Source: Betaproteobacteria bacterium (GTDB taxonomy: Bacteria > Pseudomonadota > Gammaproteobacteria > Burkholderiales > Usitatibacteraceae). Taken from it: DNA of 64,000 nucleotides. Made by a program: the position numbers and the translations under genes. Shown in pieces: positions 60,258 through 64,000 of this stretch; within the stretch, counting starts at the first letter, position 1; each line of letters opens with the position of its first letter. The DNA is taken from the NCBI GenBank assembly GCA_016720855.1, contig JADKJU010000003.1:744001-808000 (forward strand), written 5' to 3'. The notes under the pieces were generated by a model. That model saw only the letters and a program-made list of their open reading frames with translations, made no database searches and was not told the origin of the DNA.

Positions 60258-61226
60258 CTACGCACGCCATTTCCTTACCTTTCTTGCCAAGTTGATATAG
60301 GCGGACGGCGGGCGGTCATTGAGATTAGATGGAAGTAGCAACGATGTCCTTAGGTTGCGCTTAAACCCAAGAAGGCCATCGGCCAGCTTATCTGCTGCCA
60401 AACGGTCAACTGCGTACCTACTAAGTTCGACCCGATACGTCGTACTGAATGAGACTATGTTGCGATCGAATGCAGCATGATGAATCTTACAGAGCGCTAC
60501 TCCATTACGTGTTTCGTCAGTGCTGGACGACTCTGTAACCGGAACTATGTGCGCCGCGTCCAGGAGGTCCATTTGCAGCCCACACATGGCACACCTGTGT
60601 CCATATGCCGACAGGACCCGGCGCCGAAAGGACTGCTCTCGGTACTTCCGCACAATCTGTTGAATTATGGTCTTGCGCTTGACTGCCAGGCTCGAAATCT
60701 GGTCTTCGGCTAGGTTGTCTAGGGAGTTCAAGAGCGCCATATCATGTGCGGCCTTGCCGCTCTCGTGGAATGATTGGGCGCTAGAGGCATAGTCAACTAA
60801 AAATTCCGGGCGGAACGCCACAACAAGTTCCCCGTTGTGCCTTTGATATGTTGCGAATCCGCTGTCCCGCGCTCGTTCAAGGATTTCTATCTTTACTTGG
60901 GCGGACTGTGATGCTTCGCCTTGCCCTATATGCCTCGAAATGTCCCAGGCTGCAAAGACGGCGCAATCTTGATGCCACCCTAGTAGTAGAGTTCGCAGGC
61001 CAGGGGCCGCGGTAACTGCAGTCGTAAATTGAATGCGGTACTCATCCTTGGCGCGCTTCCGACCGCCACCGTGCGTGCAATTCCAGATGTAGGCACGCAC
61101 AGCAACGGGTGCTCCGCCGCAGATTGACTTCAGCACATAGGGGTTGCGTCCCTCGGCAATTGTCCCTGTCCAGCCACCCTGCTCCACCGACCGAACTAGT
61201 GTGTTGACTAAATCGCGCTTGGCCAT
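60258..61226 (-). CDS. HNH endonuclease (restriction-like)
   Basis: A 322-aa nuclease. The C-terminal HNH domain reads 'GHRCAMCGLQMDLLDAAHIV' (from about 212), 'ETRNGVALCKIHHAAFD' and thus has the C-x2-C pair, the central His, Asn and final His. The N-terminal 190 residues ('LLLGWHQDCAVFAAWDISRH', 'GELVVAFRPEFLVDYASSA') resemble the specificity part of HNH-type type II restriction enzymes. It is divergent from the methyltransferase across a 330-nt gap, so it is either the cognate restriction enzyme or a companion. A+T-richer than the phage core. Confidence 0.85.
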   Translation of the reverse strand: MAKRDLVNTLVRSVEQGGWTGTIAEGRNPYVLKSICGGAPVAVRAYIWNCTHGGGRKRAKDEYRIQFTTAVTAAPGLRTLLLGWHQDCAVFAAWDISRHIGQGEASQSAQVKIEILERARDSGFATYQRHNGELVVAFRPEFLVDYASSAQSFHESGKAAHDMALLNSLDNLAEDQISSLAVKRKTIIQQIVRKYREQSFRRRVLSAYGHRCAMCGLQMDLLDAAHIVPVTESSSTDETRNGVALCKIHHAAFDRNIVSFSTTYRVELSRYAVDRLAADKLADGLLGFKRNLRTSLLLPSNLNDRPPSAYINLARKVRKWRA

Positions 61227-61558
61227 ACGAGTCCCATGATCAGGTGGCCATCGGAGGCGAACGTCCTATTCACATATCGATCGCGCGATGTGGGTTGTGA
61301 TGATTTTTTGCTCATCGGCGCTTATGTGCGGCCTGTGAACGGTGGCGTTGGGGAGACATGACCAGCCTCAGGATCGAATTCCGATTTGATCGAACGGGTT
61401 GATTGTCATCCCCCCCGTTGGCCGGGTAAACACCTCGCGTCAGATTTGTGCGCTATTTCCCTTGCGCGATGGTCGCTTCAAGCGCCACAATGCTTTGTAC
61501 GTAATACGAAAACCGGGCTGGTTTTCGCATTACGCATAACTTCAATTTGGTGAGTGAC
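61227..61558. other. 332-bp divergent spacer of the restriction-modification locus
   Basis: No gene seen. It contains the inverted repeat at 61500-61534 close to the methyltransferase start; otherwise no strong promoter or terminator could be assigned by eye. Confidence 0.6.
61500..61534. promoter_or_regulatory. 15-bp inverted repeat upstream of the methyltransferase
   Basis: CGTAATACGAAAACC (61500-61514) and GGTTTTCGCATTACG (61520-61534) pair with one mismatch around GGGCT. It ends 24 nt before the ATG at 61559. A plausible operator for the RHH domain of the methyltransferase itself. Confidence 0.65.
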
Positions 61559-62740
61559 ATGGGAAGACCAAGCGTCGTAGCGCCGCGCGAGACAACCGCC
61601 TCGATTCGAATGAGTTCTGCTGAAAAGGCCGCGCTGGAGGGGCGGGCAAAGACCTTGGGACACAGGTCCTTGAGCGAATATCTGCGCGCATTGGCAAAGG
61701 CAGACTTCGAGGCCGCAACACCGAAATTGAAGCCACCGCGTGTCGTCCGACCGTTGACAAAATATCACTCCACAAAGCTAGGGGCGATGTGGAACGGAGA
61801 TTCGCTCGACTGGATGGATACACGGGAAGCGGGGAGCGTAAATCTTATAATGACGTCGCCCCCGTTCGGACTTGTACGCAAGAAGACCTACGGCAATGAA
61901 GATGCTCACGCCTACTGCGACTGGTTTCGCCCCTTTGCGGAGCGCTTCCGCAAGGTGCTACGCGATGATGGAAGTCTCGTAATTGACATCGGTGGCGCGT
62001 GGAAACCGGGGACACCGACACGTTCGCTTTATCACTTCGAGTTGTTGGTCATGCTTTGCGAGGAATACGGCTTTCACCGAGCTCTTGTGCACTATTGGTG
62101 GAATCCCGCAAAGCTACCGACCCCAGCTGAGTGGGTGAATGTTCGACGTGTACGGCCGAAGGACGCAGTCAACTGCGTATGGTGGTTGTCAAAATCCCCC
62201 TATCCAAAGGCAAGTAACCGTCGAGTCCTGGCCCCATATAGTGACTCGATGAAAGCCTTGCTGAAGAACGGCTATCGAGCCAAGACACGACCGTCCGGCC
62301 ACGTGATTTCGGAAAAATTTGGTCGCGACAACGGAGGGTCCGTTCCACCCAATCTACTTGCTATTGCGAACACGGAATCCAACGGAGCCTACCAGGACTA
62401 TTGTCGCGAACGAGGCTTAGACATTCATCCCGCGCGATTCCCTGCAGCATTGCCCGAGTACTTTATCCGGATGACGACGGATCCGGGTGACTTCGTCTTC
62501 GACCCATTCGGAGGTTCCTGTGTAACTGGAGCGGTTTCGGAAACACTTCGGCGCCGATGGGCATGCGTAGAACTAAATGCTACCTACCTAGAAGGCGCGA
62601 TCGCGAGGTTCGTTTGTCCACCGTCTCCTACGGCTGCCGAGAAGCCGTCGTCATACGCAATTCACACGCCATGCGCAGCCCCAGTAAACGAATCGGAGGT
62701 CCCGCTGGTGGCTAACGGGGGTGCCTCTCGGGCTGCCTGA
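61559..62740 (+). CDS. DNA methyltransferase with N-terminal ribbon-helix-helix
   Basis: A 393-aa protein from ATG 61559; TTG/GTG codons lie just upstream. Residues about 12-50 ('ETTASIRMSSAEKAALEGRA', 'RSLSEYLRALAKADFEA') are a ribbon-helix-helix DNA-binding unit. The catalytic domain has motif IV 'IMTSPPFGLV' (about 96-105) and motif I 'FVFDPFGGSCVTG' (about 312-324), beta-class order with TSPPF typical of m4C enzymes such as PvuII. It ends 1 nt from the convergent nuclease gene. The RHH probably makes it autoregulatory through the 61500-61534 repeat. Confidence 0.9.
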   Translation: MGRPSVVAPRETTASIRMSSAEKAALEGRAKTLGHRSLSEYLRALAKADFEAATPKLKPPRVVRPLTKYHSTKLGAMWNGDSLDWMDTREAGSVNLIMTSPPFGLVRKKTYGNEDAHAYCDWFRPFAERFRKVLRDDGSLVIDIGGAWKPGTPTRSLYHFELLVMLCEEYGFHRALVHYWWNPAKLPTPAEWVNVRRVRPKDAVNCVWWLSKSPYPKASNRRVLAPYSDSMKALLKNGYRAKTRPSGHVISEKFGRDNGGSVPPNLLAIANTESNGAYQDYCRERGLDIHPARFPAALPEYFIRMTTDPGDFVFDPFGGSCVTGAVSETLRRRWACVELNATYLEGAIARFVCPPSPTAAEKPSSYAIHTPCAAPVNESEVPLVANGGASRAA

Positions 62741-62741
62741 C

Positions 62742-63974
62742 TTAGGCTGCAGCAGCCACGACAGAAGCCCACGGCGCGAGAACTGCTGCCCCTAGGTCGG
62801 ACAGGTCCAAGCAGCCAACCGGGCCTGATCCGACGCGCAGAGGAGCATCACCTCGTTGTGCAAGTGCAATGAGGCTGCGGGAAAGTATCGCAGTGGAATC
62901 CTCGCCCTGGCGAAACGCTGAGTCGCGAGCGTACCCTGTGATTTGGGCACAGGCATCTAGAATTGCGCGTGGCGCGGATAATTCCGCACCGAACCATTTG
63001 CATTCTACGATTGCGACAATACGCCCGGCATTTTCGATAGTGAGATCCGCCCGCGAGCTACCGGCGGAAATCCCCAGCGAATCTGCCAAATCGGCAATCA
63101 TCCTTTCTCCCTTATCCATTTCCACATCAGGACGGGGCGGAATTGAGCGTTGCCACCAAACATCGAGGTGGCCTATTCTAGCTGCGGGTCTACCAGCGGC
63201 GAACGAGGCGTCGAGAACAGAACGAACGCCAACGGCAGCAGAAAGTGCCTCCGCAACTTCAAGCAAACAGGCAATTTCGAATTGTCGCCAGGTCTCAAGA
63301 CGGGGCAGCACGTCTCCCGCAAGTAGGGCGGCGACGCTTTCGGGCTCGATCGCATCAAGCCCAGTCAAGGCCGAGGCGCAGTCCCACGAAAGGCGGTATA
63401 GCGGTGCGCGTGCCTTAGCTGCTTGTCGGCGCTCATGGGCGCCGATCCGTGATCTTCCTGCGGGAGATGCCAGAATTTCCCTGAGCGCAGCAACTCGCAA
63501 TGCATCGTCCACCAATGAAAGTCGCTCGCGTGCTAGGCCGTCAAAAATCCCACCGCGGGCATGTAGCGCTGCGGCCCTAAGGGCACCGCGCGCCGAGTCG
63601 AGTGTCTTGGCCAGGACACGATTTGGCCCGGTAAACCAGCTGCCCGCGGCCTCCGTGACAACAAAGGCAGCTGAATCGCATGTGACAGCTTGGAGTAAGG
63701 CTGAGGCGGCAGCGTCGGGCGGGCCGGGCAGTTCACCAGAGACTTCGCGGCGAACATCGTCCAGGGCTGGGCTGATCTCCCTCGGCCTGGATGCGACCCG
63801 AGTAGCTAGGCTGCCAACAGGCCCAGAGAGGGCCCACCACATACGCAGCGCGTCTAGGTCCTCGTCTCTCAGACTGCCTATTGCGCCGCCATAGGGGGAG
63901 CGCTCTCCTGCCCCAAGGTGCCGCAGTAGTCCGCGTAGGCACAGGACCTCGAGCGCCTTCTCCGCTTCAGTCAC
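62742..63974 (-). CDS. PD-(D/E)XK nuclease-like protein, putative restriction partner
   Basis: A 410-aa protein starting at GTG 63974 with AGGGAG upstream. The first 300 residues are helical and rich in Ala/Arg ('ALRVAALREILASPAGRSRI'). The C-terminal domain has 'SSRADLTIENAGRIVAIVEC' followed by 'KWFG', giving Asp then E-x-K (about residues 305-322), and 'DACAQITGYARDS', a helix often seen after this core. It converges on the methyltransferase with a 1-nt gap, typical of restriction-modification pairs. Family not named. Confidence 0.7.
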   Translation of the reverse strand: MTEAEKALEVLCLRGLLRHLGAGERSPYGGAIGSLRDEDLDALRMWWALSGPVGSLATRVASRPREISPALDDVRREVSGELPGPPDAAASALLQAVTCDSAAFVVTEAAGSWFTGPNRVLAKTLDSARGALRAAALHARGGIFDGLARERLSLVDDALRVAALREILASPAGRSRIGAHERRQAAKARAPLYRLSWDCASALTGLDAIEPESVAALLAGDVLPRLETWRQFEIACLLEVAEALSAAVGVRSVLDASFAAGRPAARIGHLDVWWQRSIPPRPDVEMDKGERMIADLADSLGISAGSSRADLTIENAGRIVAIVECKWFGAELSAPRAILDACAQITGYARDSAFRQGEDSTAILSRSLIALAQRGDAPLRVGSGPVGCLDLSDLGAAVLAPWASVVAAAA

Positions 63975-64000
63975 GCAGAGAACTCCCTACAGTCCAGACG

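Noticed and set aside
60109..60300. 63-codon plus-strand frame after the DUF4236 gene
   Set aside because: It runs into the end of the minus-strand HNH gene and has no recognisable sequence.
1..64000. tRNA, rRNA and CRISPR arrays
   Set aside because: No cloverleaf-like stretch in the few non-coding gaps and no regularly spaced repeat arrays were seen; a covariance-model scan would settle the tRNA question.

Overview
The window is high-GC DNA with dense, often start-stop-overlapping genes. It looks like a chromosomal segment of a proteobacterium, most likely a betaproteobacterium judging by the phage and accessory families; that assignment is inference. No rRNA, tRNA or CRISPR array was seen. 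It divides into a WYL-regulated accessory cluster (1-5525), a second island with a tandem DUF262 pair (5570-11451), a nearly complete lambda-like prophage with a long siphovirus-type tail (about 11.5-60.1 kb), and a restriction-modification locus (60.3-64.0 kb).

Region 1-5525, minus strand: a WYL-domain regulator, a DUF932-like protein, an ADP-ribosylglycohydrolase, a class II histone-deacetylase-like hydrolase, a TY-Chap-like protein and a degenerate M15-peptidase-like protein that runs off the left edge. Four copies of one palindrome, GCTCA-N5-TGAGC, lie in the spacers before the WYL, DUF932, HDAC and TY-Chap genes. I read them as operators of the WYL protein, which makes the cluster one regulon, and it is my main candidate for an undescribed system. 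Region 5570-11451, plus strand, holds a PD-(D/E)XK-like protein, an unknown protein, a secreted thermonuclease and two overlapping GmrSD-like DUF262 genes.

The prophage starts with a minus-strand block: an HTH protein, a large serine recombinase, a DUF2924 protein and a small protein, then an unknown protein, ImmA/IrrE and an XRE repressor. A strong rightward promoter at 15475-15502 carries an inverted repeat around its -10 box. The early operon (15.6-25.5 kb) has HTH proteins, a Sak4-like ATPase, a PD-(D/E)XK exonuclease, a primase-helicase, a RuvC-like resolvase and DUF6362. Two ParB-methyltransferase fusions follow. A minus-strand insert (28.6-30.9 kb) encodes three nuclease-fold proteins and one unknown. 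Next come small minus-strand accessory genes that share a 33-bp promoter-like element with the DUF2924 gene 18 kb away.

The late operon (32.8-55.6 kb) runs terminase, gpW, portal, protease with nested scaffold, gpD, capsid, connectors, tail tube, frameshifted tail chaperones, tape measure and baseplate/tip genes. An antisense PD-(D/E)XK-like gene interrupts it at 42.6 kb. An unrecognised 687-aa cargo gene sits between tail and lysis genes. The lysis end has a small TM protein, a holin-like protein, a GH24 endolysin and a DUF4236/peptidoglycan-binding fusion.

The right end carries an HNH nuclease, a DNA methyltransferase with a ribbon-helix-helix N-terminus and a 15-bp inverted repeat just upstream, and a convergent PD-(D/E)XK protein. 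Four phage genes (primase-helicase, both ParB-methylases, tape measure) each contain a single frameshift, meaning either a decaying prophage or indel errors in the assembly.
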